In this document: positions 49,801 to 62,289 of the stretch, piece after piece
How the letters are laid out: every line of letters begins with the position of its first letter
How positions within the stretch are numbered: the stretch's first letter is position 1
DNA from: Glossina fuscipes
Taxonomy: Eukaryota > Arthropoda > Insecta > Diptera > Glossinidae
Direction of reading: 5' to 3'
Length of the DNA: 64,000 nt
Assembly (NCBI RefSeq): GCF_014805625.2
Contig: NW_023998417.1
Coordinates: forward strand, 6,176,522-6,240,521
Notes under the pieces: model-generated
Database searches by the model: none
What the model saw: only the letters and a program-made list of their open reading frames with translations
Told to the model about the DNA's origin: nothing
Position numbers and translations under genes: made by a program

Positions 49801-52800
49801 CAAGACAAAGCAAAAAGTGCCCTGAAATTGGAATTCAAGTGAAATTCAACTGTAGGTGTACTCTTCTTACGTTGAAACCAGTTTTCTCTGCTTTTCCTAT
49901 GGAATTTCATAGTTTCATCGTAAACGAAATCTATATAGCCGGTTTAACCCCTAGAATTCATTTATCTGGCTTATAATAGTAATAATAAAACGTCATAAAG
50001 ATAAAATTTCTTGCCGCGTATCCAAGAGACGCCACAGTCAGACCATTGCATGAAAATATGATATTTAATATCGATATTTCCGCCTTTCTTTCTGTCAATG
50101 TTAAAAAAATCTTCGTTTTAAAAGTTGTACTTACCGTACTTCATAAATGCTGAATTATTTCATCTAATAATCATAATTAATTGAATTGTTTTTTAGCGAA
50201 GCGTGCGATCAAATACAAATATAATTTAAGCAATGAAAATTTTTATTGATGTTATATTAATTTTTTTTTTTTTTCATGCTCATTCTCTCTAAGGCAAACA
50301 GAACACAAAATGACGGCAAGAGTATAGTTGTTTCATTCATTTATATACATAACATTAAACAAAAAATTTTTTGCAAGCAGTTTTGGCAATTTTATGATTA
50401 TTTTCTATTAAAATTTTTTATCCCACATTTGTGGATTAGATTTCAAGCAATTTTCGCATACTTGGCGAGCACTTACGTTATAAAGTCAATTTAAAGATGT
50501 AATGCGAAAACAAACAATTTTTATTTATTTTCTTTTTTTTTTGCAATTTCCGTAAAGGAAAGCAAACGTTTTGTGGCTTACAAAAGGATATGTAATGGTT
50601 ATCGTAGTAACTTTATAACAAAAAGAAGAGCACGTGTCAGAATTGATTGAATTTTTTTTTGTTCTTGAAATTTTTTGTCAAAAGTTTTGATCAAATTTCT
50701 GGTCAAATAAATGAAGTCAAGATTGTCGACAGGCAAGCAGCTAAAATAGATATCAAATTTTATTTTTTTATGTAAAAAAAAAAAAATCCAAATGTTTCAA
50801 ACTCATCAAAATTAATATTTATGTTATGTATCTTACTACTACTCTCAAGTTATTTTGAAAAGCATTCGTTGGCATATAATCTCTGTTTATCTTAAATGGT
50901 TGCCTCAATGCTCTCTGACGATTGTTTCGTTACAGTTGCACACAGATTACAACACTATGTCCAGCTGATTGCTCGAATTTGAGGACTGTATTTATTTAAT
51001 ATATAAAATTTGATTTATCTTTAAAAAATTATGCTAATCGCTGGACACCTTTAACAGTTTATTTAGTGATGCCGAGAAATCATCACGCGATGGTTAACTC
51101 AACGTAGCTGTTAAGTCGTGGTTTTTTGTTTGTCAGATTACTCTGGTTTGCACATTTGTCCTCATGATCCGACAGCGGTTTTTTGTTTTTTTTTTTTGGA
51201 AATAAGCGGAAAGAGTAAATTTTGCAATATTTGAAGTTTTTCTTCCTTTTTTTTTTTTTTGGCTTTATTTCTTTTTTTCGGCATATAAGTCGAGCCCACT
51301 CAAAACGTAAATCTAAGTTTTGACTTAAAGCCTAACAAGATCTCTTATATTGTAGCGTAACAATGTTTTCACATTGATCAATCACATGACTATTGTATAT
51401 ACGGCAATAGTATAAAGCACTTTTTGTTTTAAGAACACGTTTCATTTGCATTGATGTGCCTGTTGTTCGTATAATGCAATAACATATAACATTATAACAT
51501 AAGGAATACGTTCAATACGTTACGTGTATGTAGCATTAAAAATCCGGAATATGTTAAATAAAATCTCTTTTCTCTTAGTTTCTTTAGAAACTATTTACTA
51601 TTTACCGTTTCGGAAAAAGCTTTATACAATTGATCTGTTTTATAATGCAACACAACCTCAACTAAACACAAACAAACAAAATTTAAACATATGAACATTT
51701 TAATCTTAAATAACAACATATTCAAGGATGGACACATAAATAATGAAAACACTAATATCCTGAATTGAGCTCCGCTTCTTATGCGAGAGCATTTGTGTTA
51801 AATAAATTCTTTAGGAAATCAAATTCTTCAACATTCATAGATACATATACGAACGAAAGAGTAAAATACATGCAAGCAAGACAATCAAATTATATATGCA
51901 AATGTAGGCAAAACAGCACATAATATATTAAAATTGAATTTGAAATTTCTCCTAGAGTAGAATATATTTTTATTGAATTATAGAAAAACTAGAGATAAAA
52001 GTTTCACTTTGACATTTTTGCTATAAATCCAAAGTTGATTTCATCAATCTTATGCAGATAAGAGCAAAAGAGGGACAATAACAAAGAATGAATTAGTGAT
52101 TAATTTAAAAAACAATTAAATGCAAAAGCAATCGCCTTTATGTCTACGCTATTTGTTTAACAGAGACAGGAGATTAGTCTTCAATTTTCTTTCATTTCGG
52201 CAGTCCGGCAGTCATTTATACTGTACGTGAGACAACATGTTTAGATGTCGATGATATTCAATTGATAATTTCAACTTATAACGGCTTGAAATTTTATTTG
52301 TGAAATTTTACCTCTGATAAGTTGTAAAATTCAATAAACTTCTTCTTCTCTTTCAAGATTCGGAAATTCTTCTATGGAGGGGTAAACAAAACAGCACAAG
52401 TGGCTTGGCGAAAAGACAAATTAAATTAAGGTTAAATCAAATCAGTCCGTCAGGCTAATCAGAAATCATTTTTGAATTGGGCAAACAACCTAACAAACCC
52501 GCAGTGTTTTCCTTTTTTTTTTTCATCCCATTACTAGTCCGCCTTTGTTGTTCTTCAAAACAATTGTTTGCAGTGAAATTAGATTTTTGCTGACACTTTG
52601 TTATCGCTTAAGTTCTTAATTAAATCTTTAGGTAAAATGTTTAAGTAAAGAAGAAAACATGAAAACATTAGGGGTAATTTTCTTTAGATAAACGACAACA
52701 ATTGATACATGTCATCCATCTTTTGAATAAATCCACTACAAGCGGCAGGACAGCATATATGATCCTTTATGATAGCTGTGAACTTTGACAATATTTAAAT

Positions 52801-53219
52801 ATATCAATGGTTTCGTTGATTGATGTAAATTTTTCAAGTTAATACTTTAATCATTTGCTGGTTGATCTCTGACATTCAAAACATATTGAAACCGAATGTA
52901 AAGTCCTTTCACATATGTATTTGCATTCAATTGCGCGCACAACGGAGCTAAATGAAGAAATATGAAATAATTTACGATAAGATTTTTGTAAAAACATATT
53001 TACATAAAATGGTCTCCCTATCACATCTAATAGTGCTCATTATATGTGTGCGTTTATTTACCTGATAAACATGATACTGAACATTTGTAACTATCCTATC
53101 AAGTTAACTGGAAAACAAAAAGCTTTATATCATTTTCAGGAAATCTTTGATATCATCACTTAGCAGCTATCATGTGCTGTCGGCTTAAGTTACGAACCTA
53201 TTTTCAAGTTCCTTTTATA
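49801..53219. other. Gene-free AT-rich stretch
   Basis: No supported gene. A GGTAAGTA donor-like site on the minus strand at about 50132 lies in AT-rich DNA without a partner. T runs near 50261-50274, 51189-51198 and 51249-51260. Confidence 0.5.
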
Positions 53220-53610
53220 TTAGTTTTTGCACCTGTGAGATTTCCAGCAATGGACGACAAACAGTGGCATTAATCATTGGATGGATTTGATAAAATTGGC
53301 TAAGAATCTCTAAAAATGGCGGAATCTGTCATTTGCCAGGGCTGCGCAAGGTCAGAAAGGGACAATATGTATACAAGCATCCCTCGATGGTTAATATAAA
53401 AATTTCAAAGTATTTTGCTTTCTGTAGGCGTGTCATTAGTGTGAAATCTTTGGCGAGGTGTTAGTTTCAAAGAAATATAACGGATGTCCATAGCATAACG
53501 AACAAAACGGAACTGTAGTCATCAACTACCAAGTTTTAGTTACCTATTCCGATTTTTGGACGAGTAGGCGGCGGACGTACACTCGACAGGCAAACTTTTA
53601 ACAGACGAAG
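53220..53610. other. GC-elevated block, possible repeat relic
   Basis: Contains AAAAATGGCGGAATC, 'ctttctgtaggcgtgtc', 'ataacgaacaaaacggaactg' and GTAGGCGGCGGACG. The base composition and phrases are repeat-like, but neither ends nor a family can be fixed, and no frame is open. Confidence 0.3.
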
Positions 53611-53886
53611 AATTCGATTGTCGAAAACGAGAAAAGTTTATGCGGGTCAACATAATTGTACCTATATATATTTAATTATATATAACATATTTATGTATAT
53701 ATTTATTTGTGTATTGTTTATGGTACGATGTATATATATACGGTATGGCATATAGAAAAAGAAATTTAGTATATCTTTATTATTCAGTAGCATAAAGAAG
53801 AGAAGAATGTGTATAGAAGAAAGTTAAAGCTCCTGATGCAATCAGAATACACTTTCTTTACTTTTAGACATAGTGACTCTATGTAT

Positions 53887-53931
53887 GAATTTCATGAAGA
53901 ACAAAATGTAAAGAATTTCATGAAGAGCAAA
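53887..53931. repeat. 19-bp direct repeat, offset 26
   Basis: GAATTTCATGAAGAACAAA at 53887 and the same with one A-to-G change at 53913. Confidence 0.9.
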
Positions 53932-54789
53932 CATTCCAAGGGGATTAGTTCGCTTCTATAACATTACATATAATACAAGGGCGTTCCTCGTATGACACAG
54001 TTAATTCGTACCATGTTGCAACGAGCCCGAGGTTATACGAAACTTTTTTATTTATTTATTGAAATTAATTTTCGATATAATATTATAAATCAAGGCAATG
54101 TGCGCACCTGTGTTGTATCGAAGTACAGCACTATTCGTGTTGTATCAAAACCTTTGAGAAACGATATTGGTTTTCATCTACAGTGAAAAAGTGAAGGGTA
54201 ACTAATTTTGCTAAAGCCACGCTGTTTATGTTTTTATCTATTTCTCTCTTCTTTGCTCAAGATCCTAAGGGCCGAATAAGAATATGCCGCATGATATTCT
54301 TCAAAAAAATTTGATGAAAAACAAAAAAAAAATTCATATAAAATAACTTTGAAACTACGAACTACGACAAATTGATTTGATTTCGTATATGCATAATGTA
54401 GCTATTATGCAACATATGTTCCCAAGGCAACCATAACCATGGCTTGCTTATTTGCTTATCTTCTCCATTTTACTTTTTCATTTCATATTTTATTTTACAA
54501 TCCTTTCTTTAAAGTTTTACTGTTATTTTATAATAAACGTAGTAAAAATACCGATAGTAGATATGTATTTTTCTTGCGAATATTATCATTACATCATTCA
54601 GAAAGTTTATCTTGCATATATAACTTTTATTCATTGTTTAAATCAACATTAAAATACTCATCATTTAAACGACGCAAGAAAGTTAAGGCAGCTAAGCACT
54701 TTATTTTATTATTAAACTTTAAGGCAAGTCGTATTACAGGATATGTTCTTGACGAAAAAGATGCATTTATCTGTATGTTGAAAACAACA
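53932..54789. other. Gene-free AT-rich stretch
   Basis: Several overlapping open frames on both strands, up to 131 codons at 54439-54834, are hydrophobic, AT-driven and partly made of the downstream GACA repeat. No gene is supported. Confidence 0.5.
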
Positions 54790-54828
54790 GAAAGACAGAA
54801 AGACAGGCAAGCAGGCAAACAGACAGAC

Positions 54829-54860
<32 letters not shown>
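54790..54860. repeat. (GACA)n microsatellite, interrupted
   Basis: Starts with AAAGACAG and GCAGGCAAACAGAC variants and becomes pure ACAG units from about 54834. Minus-strand LSVCLSVCLSV translations are shadows. Confidence 0.95.
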
Positions 54861-54861
<1 letters not shown>

Positions 54862-56394
54862 ATTGACAGATAGAAACACGCAAGCTTGAATCAATTCAGA
54901 AAATGCTTGTGAAACGCTAAGCGTAATAAAAAATTGATCAAATTGTACTGAATGTTGCATATGTATGCTTACAAAGCTGCTATACTCTTATCCACTAGTG
55001 GTGTCTAATACAAATCGTTGTAAACGGAATCGATTCTTCAATGGGGAACTTGGAGAAGGTAAAATAATAAACACTGATGGTTAAATACGTAAAGTAATTT
55101 TTCCTTGGAATTTAATATAAAATAGAAAGATACAATCACACAAATCAAGTTTGAAGCGGTGCGAGAAATAATTTCCAATCGGAAACTAAAGTAAAAAGCA
55201 CTCTCTCAAAACATTTTTAATTGAGAACTTGCAAGTTAAAGTAGGTATCGATACGAGATCTAATGCTTTTGTCACAACAAATCCTGATAGACCAAAACGA
55301 AATTTCCGATTAGAAGTAGAGACGATAAATGAGCAAGAAATTCCCCAAAAGGAATTTAACTTTTTTTCTCTTTGTATTTTTTTTCTCGAACTAGAAATGT
55401 ATGCCTTTAAAATTTAATACAAATAATTTTTTTCTTTTATTTACTTCCATTGAACTCGAGAATTACTCTTAATTCAGTGAAACATAAAAAGAGGAAATTT
55501 GCTAATAAACACAAAATGTCTTTATTATAATTTTTTTGAAAAATTCATAACAATCCATCACGATATCATAAAGACTATGATGTGAACACACATTATATTT
55601 AAATGATTTATAATTAAAGATCATAACGCTCATTACCTCTCAAGTGCGCAATCAAATCAAACGACTATTGCATGCTTGAACAAATAGCTTATCTAATTTA
55701 AATATTGAAGAGAAATTTTTGAAATTCTCGGTCTATACTCAATGTTTCTTAAATTTTCAATTCACTTAGTCTACCACAAAATATTTATTGGACTTGAATG
55801 AAATGAAGCGAAACCGTTTAAAATTCTTTATAAGGAAAAGGACAATGACAACAGCTACGTTGTTTTACACAACCACCGATGACAAACAACAAACAGAAAG
55901 TGTAAATAGCGTAAACAATGCAGGAAATACAGAAAAGAGCAAAAAAACAAAAAAAACAAAAAAAAATAAATAAATAAAAGGAAATGTGAGAAAGCAAGTA
56001 AGACTATTAATAGAAATACTTTGTCAGGTGCAACAACACCTAAGGCAATCATTGATAACATTGTTGAAATGAATGAAAATATTCCGCTTCCATTTCAAAC
56101 GAAAGCACGCAATCACGCAAAAAAAAAAAAAAGAAAAAAGGAACAGATACAATACGTTCACTGGAACCATTTAGCATATAGATCGTTTTGTCGCCATGGA
56201 ACAAAAATACAAAAGTATTGTCTTATGTGTATACATGTCATTGAAACATTGAATGTTAGATGCTAACGCCGCGTCATCGAATAACTAAAGCTGCTAATAT
56301 CAACTAAAGTCGGTTGTAATTCAAACAATAAAACTTCATTTCAATACATTTCAATTTATTCACAGAGATATAGAATTAACGATAAAAAAAAGTC
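54861..56394. other. Gene-free stretch with A-rich open frames
   Basis: The frames 55803-55973 (Thr/Lys-rich, ending in KKTKKTKKNK) and 56021-56266 (with A-run-encoded Lys) are more protein-like than average, but they owe much of their length to A-runs. They are out of frame with each other and lack an intron of usable length between them. Confidence 0.4.
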
Positions 56395-56570
56395 TATGCG
56401 CTGTCATACAACACGCAGAAGGCCACGACAACATACAACACGATTAGAATTGGTTCAGATCGGACTACTTTTTCGAGCACTTCCCATATAAAGCTTTATT
56501 TGAAAAAATCGTTATATGAAGAACTACCCCGTGGTGTATGTCATCTAATGGGCGTGTCGTGACCCATGGC
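56395..56570 (+). repeat. Dispersed-repeat fragment, copy F
   Basis: The block 'attggttcagatcggactactttttcgagcac' (about 56448 on) followed by 'tcccatataaagc' corresponds to the middle of copy B at 22567. The TGTCCGTC start module is missing. Confidence 0.5.
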
Positions 56571-57752
56571 AACGTTTTGTACTTGTTATGCTTATTTACG
56601 TACCGAGAATCTTTTCATTCATCATTCTTTTGCAAAAATGTCAAATTTTTATTCATATTCTCTCTCGTACAGCTTCCTTTACAAGTTGAAGTGATAAGAA
56701 GAAGTTTACAGGCGAACAATAAAGGAGACGACGAAAGCTATTTTTGTCATGCTCGCTCGATAATAATTCAATATTACTTTTTGATCGACATTTCATAAGT
56801 AGGAGGAGGATATTCAGAATCGTAGCACTTTTTGCTTTTACATCACTCCATTTTGAAGAGGAACGCATATATTGAGAAATATTTGTCTTGTTATGATTTT
56901 ATAACACTTTGACAGACGTGACATGGAATTGGACTTGTCGTGGAACGTATACTGCAGAGAATATAATAGTAGCCGAATAAGATCGATTGGGAACATCACC
57001 TATTCCGTTATGCAAGCTTCTACCCGGCGCTTTCTGCTTCAATGGAACATAGGTTTTATTACTCAGCTGATCTCATAAGCATAAACAAATTGCAAAAATA
57101 TTCATTGAGTAATAAATAGACGCCCATCTTAACTCTTTCTTTATATTTTTTTTTTTGTTCTCACTTACACTAATATGGCTTTAGGCCGTTTCGTTTGTCA
57201 GCTTAAGTAACCTTAAGAGAATAGTCGCCGTAACGTTTAATATTGCTTTACTTTCGAACTTAAACGATTACGCAACTATGTAGCTGCTGATAAAATACTT
57301 TTCTATTATTTATTTGAAAAATTCATTAAAAAAAAAAAAAAATGTTATTCACATAGATTTTCATAATAATTGAAAGATAATTCTTTTTGCCTTCGATTCA
57401 AGTATATTTATACATTACACACTATGAAAGGTTAATATTTTAAACTTTAATACTTGTAGTATATTTCTTGTTTATTGTCTGTGATTGCATATTTCACAAG
57501 ATTATAGTGTTCGAGATTAATATTAAAACTAAATAGAATGCTACTCCGAACAGTAATAACGAAAATTCCATCAGAATTTTTTCATTTCCTTTTTTTACTT
57601 CTCAGCACAATATACATGAATTGTTTTATAAAAGTATCTCGTTTCCTTTTGTAGTATTATGACCAATACCATTTACTATCAACCAAGCACTTGTAGAAAA
57701 TAAATTTTTTTATTTTTTATTTTTTTTTTAATAGAAATAACATATATGTATG

Positions 57753-57783
<31 letters not shown>

Positions 57784-59500
57784 TTGCATGAATTCATCCA
57801 TAAATTGTGTTACATGTATAGTCAATCAGTCATATTTATGCATATCGTAAAGAGAGCGAACGAGAAAAATCGTATTTCAATCTCGACAAGTAACTAAATA
57901 GATTTCTTCCAGTAGAATTCATTTAAAAGTAGTTCAGAAAAAAAAAAAAAAAAACAACCTAAATTTTATTTCATTTATGATTGATATTTTTTGTACATTT
58001 GAACTTTTAATTGATAAATTGTATCAGGACAGAAATACATCTTACATGTCTGTGCCAGCACTCATATTACATTTAAAAATTGATGGCATTATTTTTTTTT
58101 TTTTATCAAATATATGATATCGGTCTTGAAGATTTTTCAATTTTATTTATATTTAAAATAATTTTGCGAAAAACCAAAAAAAAAAACAAAAATTTGAAAA
58201 TCAAATTCAAGTATGAAATGCGATTTATAATAAGTTCTTAGACTTCACTTTATCGAATCGAAAGCGAGAAATTGAATAAAACTTTGTTGGAAGCGATTCT
58301 AAGCCAATTGCATATCTTCTGTGTTTACGTCTTTTGGGGGCCTTTTTATAGTTAACATACCTATATTTATATAAAAGATATTCAAAAAAAAAAAACACAA
58401 ACACTTCACACATCTGTATTTTAGAGCAAACAGACTTGTGCTACCTTGAGAGCAAACGGCCCGTATTCAAAAGTTTCTAAATGCAATTGATTGGATTTAA
58501 GAGGTAAGTGATTGTAAAATGTACTAAATAATTTGCCAAAAAAACAAATTTATGTGGCGTAAAATAATGGAAGAGCAAATCAATTTTAACGCTATTTAAA
58601 TTTCGAAGTGGCCGTAACTATGGCATTATACATACATTTAATTTAAGAGAATTAATTTCCTATCGTTACTTAAAGCTTTTTTCTTTCTGGGTTCACTTTT
58701 AATATGTAAAACCGTTTCGTTCTGGCTATTAAATCGATTCCCGTTTTTGTTTTTGCTTTTCAGCAATTTTTCTCATCATTGTGGACATAAAAACTTAAAG
58801 AGAGTAGTTGTCGATAATTTATTAGCGCAAAGGCTAGCAAAAGTTGGAAAGCTACCATCGAAAGAATTACTTACTTTTCAATTAAGGTTAGTATAGCGGG
58901 GCCGTCTTTATCTAAATTCATATAATCTTAGCATTTCTTCATGGAGAGGTCTCTACTCGATCTTCAGCTATTTTAATGGAAGAACTTTTACATTGCAGTC
59001 TGTAACTCTTCAAGAGATTTCATGAAGCTATCCGCATATGAATCACTAAGAAATACTGGACAAGGTTTTATAAGGATATTGTGCCTTTAATTAATAGGAA
59101 CGCCTTCTACAAGATTCTAGACACTGTGGGGCTATTCTTTTGGAATCAGATGCTTTAAAATAATATAGCACGAGATTCTAATATTAGCTATAGTGGGAAT
59201 TTTAATTGATAGCACAAAACAAAATGAGGCAAGTGTCTCTCCAGTGTCTCTAAAAGATTCTAGATCGTTATTTTTTTGAAGTCGAGCTACTTCTAATAGG
59301 TGAACAATAAAAAATTTGTCAAACAGAGATTTAATAAAATGTAGCAAAAATTTGCGTAAGTAAAAGTAAATCAAGCATAAATGCATAGGATAGGAGCTGC
59401 GCAAAACCGTCAGCAAAGTTGGTTTGCGAATATTAGAAAACAAATCGAGACGCTATTCATTCGGGTTCAATTTCAACTGATCGAGTTTATTTATAAATTA
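56571..59500. other. Gene-free AT-rich stretch
   Basis: No supported gene. A GC-balanced 51-codon frame at 56923-57078 (plus; contains RIRSIGNITYSVMQASTRRF) is unrecognised. A (TATG)/(TA)n microsatellite lies at 57741-57783. The minus-strand 103-codon frame 59132-59443 shows no family feature. Confidence 0.45.
57741..57783. repeat. (TATG)n-(TA)n microsatellite
   Basis: Directly visible transition from TATG units to a long TA run. Confidence 0.96.
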
Positions 59501-59960
59501 ACGATGAAATACGAATGAATACGAATGCGATTAATAAACGAGCCGAGCCGAGTGATCCACATCGGTTGACATAGTATTTCTAATAAGCAGAATTGTAAAC
59601 AATTTTACTGAATCGATTGAAATCGCATAGAAAACTAATGCAGTGGAATAAAGTGAAATAGAGTTAAGTAAAACTAAATCAAAGTCAATCGAATCGAAAA
59701 TATTAGATACCGAAGGAGAGAAGTGCCGAAGACGCAAGCAATCATTCATTATTGAGTGGTATCGTAAATAAAAGAAACGAAGAGAATCGTTGTATATGAA
59801 ATGTATAACGCTATCCTAGTGAAGCGATGGACTATCGCGACGAACAAAATCGAATTGTTCAACCGAAAACAAAATTGATCGGAATCATACTCATAATGGA
59901 TACAAGTTATCGTAATCGAACAGAATCGGGAAAAATTGAATCGAATTAAAAAGACAATAT
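59501..59960. repeat. CGA/TCG-rich low-complexity island
   Basis: By eye about thirty CGA or TCG trinucleotides occur in roughly 460 bases, in phrases such as GAATCGATTGAAATCG, CAATCGAATCGAAAA and GAGCCGAGCCGAG. The period is irregular, so it looks like a decayed short-unit repeat. Minus-strand frames at 59531-59749 and 59749-59973 arise because such DNA avoids stops. Confidence 0.5.
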
Positions 59961-60748
59961 TTTTTTTTTTCAATCACGTTCGACACAGTGTACAAGTAAA
60001 ATTGAAGATAACTCTCTATAATAAATAAATAAAAAAAAAAACAAACCTCTTACTTTCCAATACTTAAATAAATGCTTCAGGATTTCTCTTCAAAATCCCA
60101 ATGGTCTTTGAAAATCAATTTGTCTTCTTCCGGTTTGAAAAAGGAATTTATCTTCATTTTATTTGACATCTATCTCTCTGTAACATACATTTTCAACAAG
60201 CATTAAACAACATTTTTTTTGCTGATTTCTTAGTTTCCTCTACAAAAACTTGAGGACATAAAAAAGAACATAAAAAACCCAATTTTGTTTAAATTTCACT
60301 TGACTTTTACTGTATATGAAAATTCTGTTCACTCTGCCTACATAAACGTAATGTTTAACAAATAACTACATGCAGTAAGTAGTAAAAGGAAATTTTAAAA
60401 CATTTCCTATACTTTCAGTTTCAATTATATTATGATACAACACTTAGGATGAGCAACAATTTCTAAAAATAGAAAACACAAATACACTAAGATTAACGAA
60501 GTTTACTGTTAGCTAAGAAAAGAAAAAAAAAAAATATTATTTTCATGAGCTGGAATACATAGAAATACTGGTAAAGCCGCACACATAATCAAACTGCGGC
60601 ATTACTATAGGAAACGGAAGAACTCAGTTAATTATATAATAAAAATAAAGTCAATCCATGTAATAAAATTTATATAACATAAAAAATATTTTAGAAATTC
60701 AATTAAAATAACATTTTCTGTTTCTATTTCGGTAATGAAAATATCAAC

Positions 60749-60769
60749 AAACACACACACACACACACA
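60749..60769. repeat. (CA)n microsatellite
   Basis: Short pure CA run. Confidence 0.92.
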
Positions 60770-60821
60770 ACAAAAATATTTAGAATATTGTTGTGATTTT
60801 GTATTGTGATTAACATCAATG

Positions 60822-61110
60822 TACGAGGTATGTGCAAAAGGAATGTGAGTGTTTGTTCTTCTCGGAAAATATTTATTTATTCATCAATATCTATTTTGTA
60901 ATCACCCTGACATGCACTTTTTGGGAACGTCCCCGAGCTCTCTCTGCGATGCAGTCTGTATCTCGTTAACTGTCCCTTTATGGGTCTTTTCATTCGCAAA
61001 GTGCAGTGGATATGGCGGCTGAGGAATGTCTACGGTGTTGTTTTTGGCTAAAACATTACAAACAGGCAAAGACGTGTAAGCTGCTGGCGCATGATTGTGA
61101 TGCAATATCC
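60822..61110 (-). mobile_element. Truncated mariner element: transposase C-terminal relic and one terminus
   Basis: The left border TACGAGGTATGTGCAAAAG (60822-60840) is the terminal inverted repeat type of a mariner group common in insects, starting right after a TA as expected of the target duplication. On the minus strand 61105-60902 reads NHAPAAYTSLPVCNVLAKNN, then TVDIPQPPYP. This matches the transposase block 'DNAPAHTSllVrdfLAKNNTvvmPQPPYSPDLAPCD'. The segment that should hold SPDLAPCD, with the third catalytic Asp, is deleted, and the frame passes to KTHKGTVNEIQTASQRELGD, which corresponds to the family's C-terminal 'FeSieEIkaaSekeL' part. The first catalytic region and the other terminus are missing. 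The element is dead, though its short frame is still open. Confidence 0.85.
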
Positions 61111-62289
61111 ATTACGTTGAAAACGTCAATTTATATAAACAACTTTTTGCCCAAGATACAAGGCTCCTCCCCACCTGTCAGCTTTTGAGACTTATTGAAG
61201 TACATTTTGTTATAAAAGCGCATTGTTCGATTAAAGTTGGAAAAGAAAATTTGAAAGCAAACAAATTCTGAATAATAATTGACAACTATAGCACAAATTG
61301 CTTTAATATTTAATCAAGATATCTTTCCTTCACAAACCTCCATGTCTCGCGTTAAGAAAAAAGGTAAGCAATAGTTATAGTTATAGTCCTCTTTAGATTA
61401 TCCTTATGGCAAACGTACTTTGAAGCTTTCAAACAAAATACATATTTTGTATGCCCCATAGTGCCCAGTACAAGTTGAAATGAGTGAAAAATTAGGCGAA
61501 AATTTGGCGAAAGCACTGACACTATACCTTATCCATATTCACCTTTTCCTTCTTCAGAATGACGCTAAACGAAGGACTGCCTGGTTTTACTTGTAGCAAG
61601 AGCGCTTTTCGTCGAATTTTAAACGGAATGTAATTCAAAATCATCATAAGTAAATAAAAAACAATGGATGATAATGTTTTTGAGCATGTCAAAGAGGTTT
61701 ATTTTTTTTCCCCATATAAAATAATGTTAATTTTGCTTTTATGAAAATATTAATTAAAAAAAAAACTAAACTGCTTTGAAGTAAAACTCTACGCGAATTC
61801 ACGGATGCCTTCGACAATTTTACGGTTCCATGCAATTTTCAATGATTCCATGAATATATATAGATCTTTACAAGAGCACCGATAAATTGCATGTCAACTG
61901 AGGGAAACCGAAAAAAAAAAAAAATTTGCCTGAAAAGCATGACGTGAAGCTTGGGGCAATAAGTAACTTGATGGAAAAAGCAACGTAGCGTAAAAGCAAT
62001 GCTTCGCATATGAACTATGACACCATATCATGTTCGTGGTTAAAAAAAAAAAAAAACGAAGGGCTTACAAAAAGAAAATGAGAGCAGCTTACACATAAAA
62101 AGTAACGTAAAAAGTTATGTAGAAGCAAACAAAATAGCAAACAATATTATCTATGCGAACACAGGCTTTAATATTACTTAACTGCAAAAAACTGTAATTT
62201 TAATTTTAAATGTTTTCCATTGCCATAACAACTTCGGAACACGTTAAGCACTGTTTTATCGGTAACAATTTTTCTTCACAAAAGCGAAA
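61111..62289. other. Gene-free AT-rich stretch between two transposon relics
   Basis: No supported gene and no second mariner terminus found. A-runs occur near 61910-61923 and 62043-62056. Confidence 0.5.

Noticed and set aside
49571..49910. Minus-strand Leu/Ser-rich frames of 80 and 91 codons
   Set aside because: They are translations of the GA/GATA microsatellite.
50130..50200. Minus-strand GGTAAGTA donor as an exon end
   Set aside because: The would-be exon is AT-rich, tiny, and lacks a good acceptor.
54439..54960. Plus and minus frames across the GACA repeat
   Set aside because: Repeat-driven (LSVCLSVC, RQTDRQ) and AT-driven extensions without any signal of coding.
55788..56266. Two Lys/Thr-rich frames that might be exons of one gene
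   Set aside because: They are in different frames, the only donor/acceptor pair between them would give an intron of about 33 bases, too short, and A-runs explain the Lys content.
59132..59443. 103-codon minus-strand frame as a gene
   Set aside because: No recognisable domain, AT-biased residues and no splice or promoter context.
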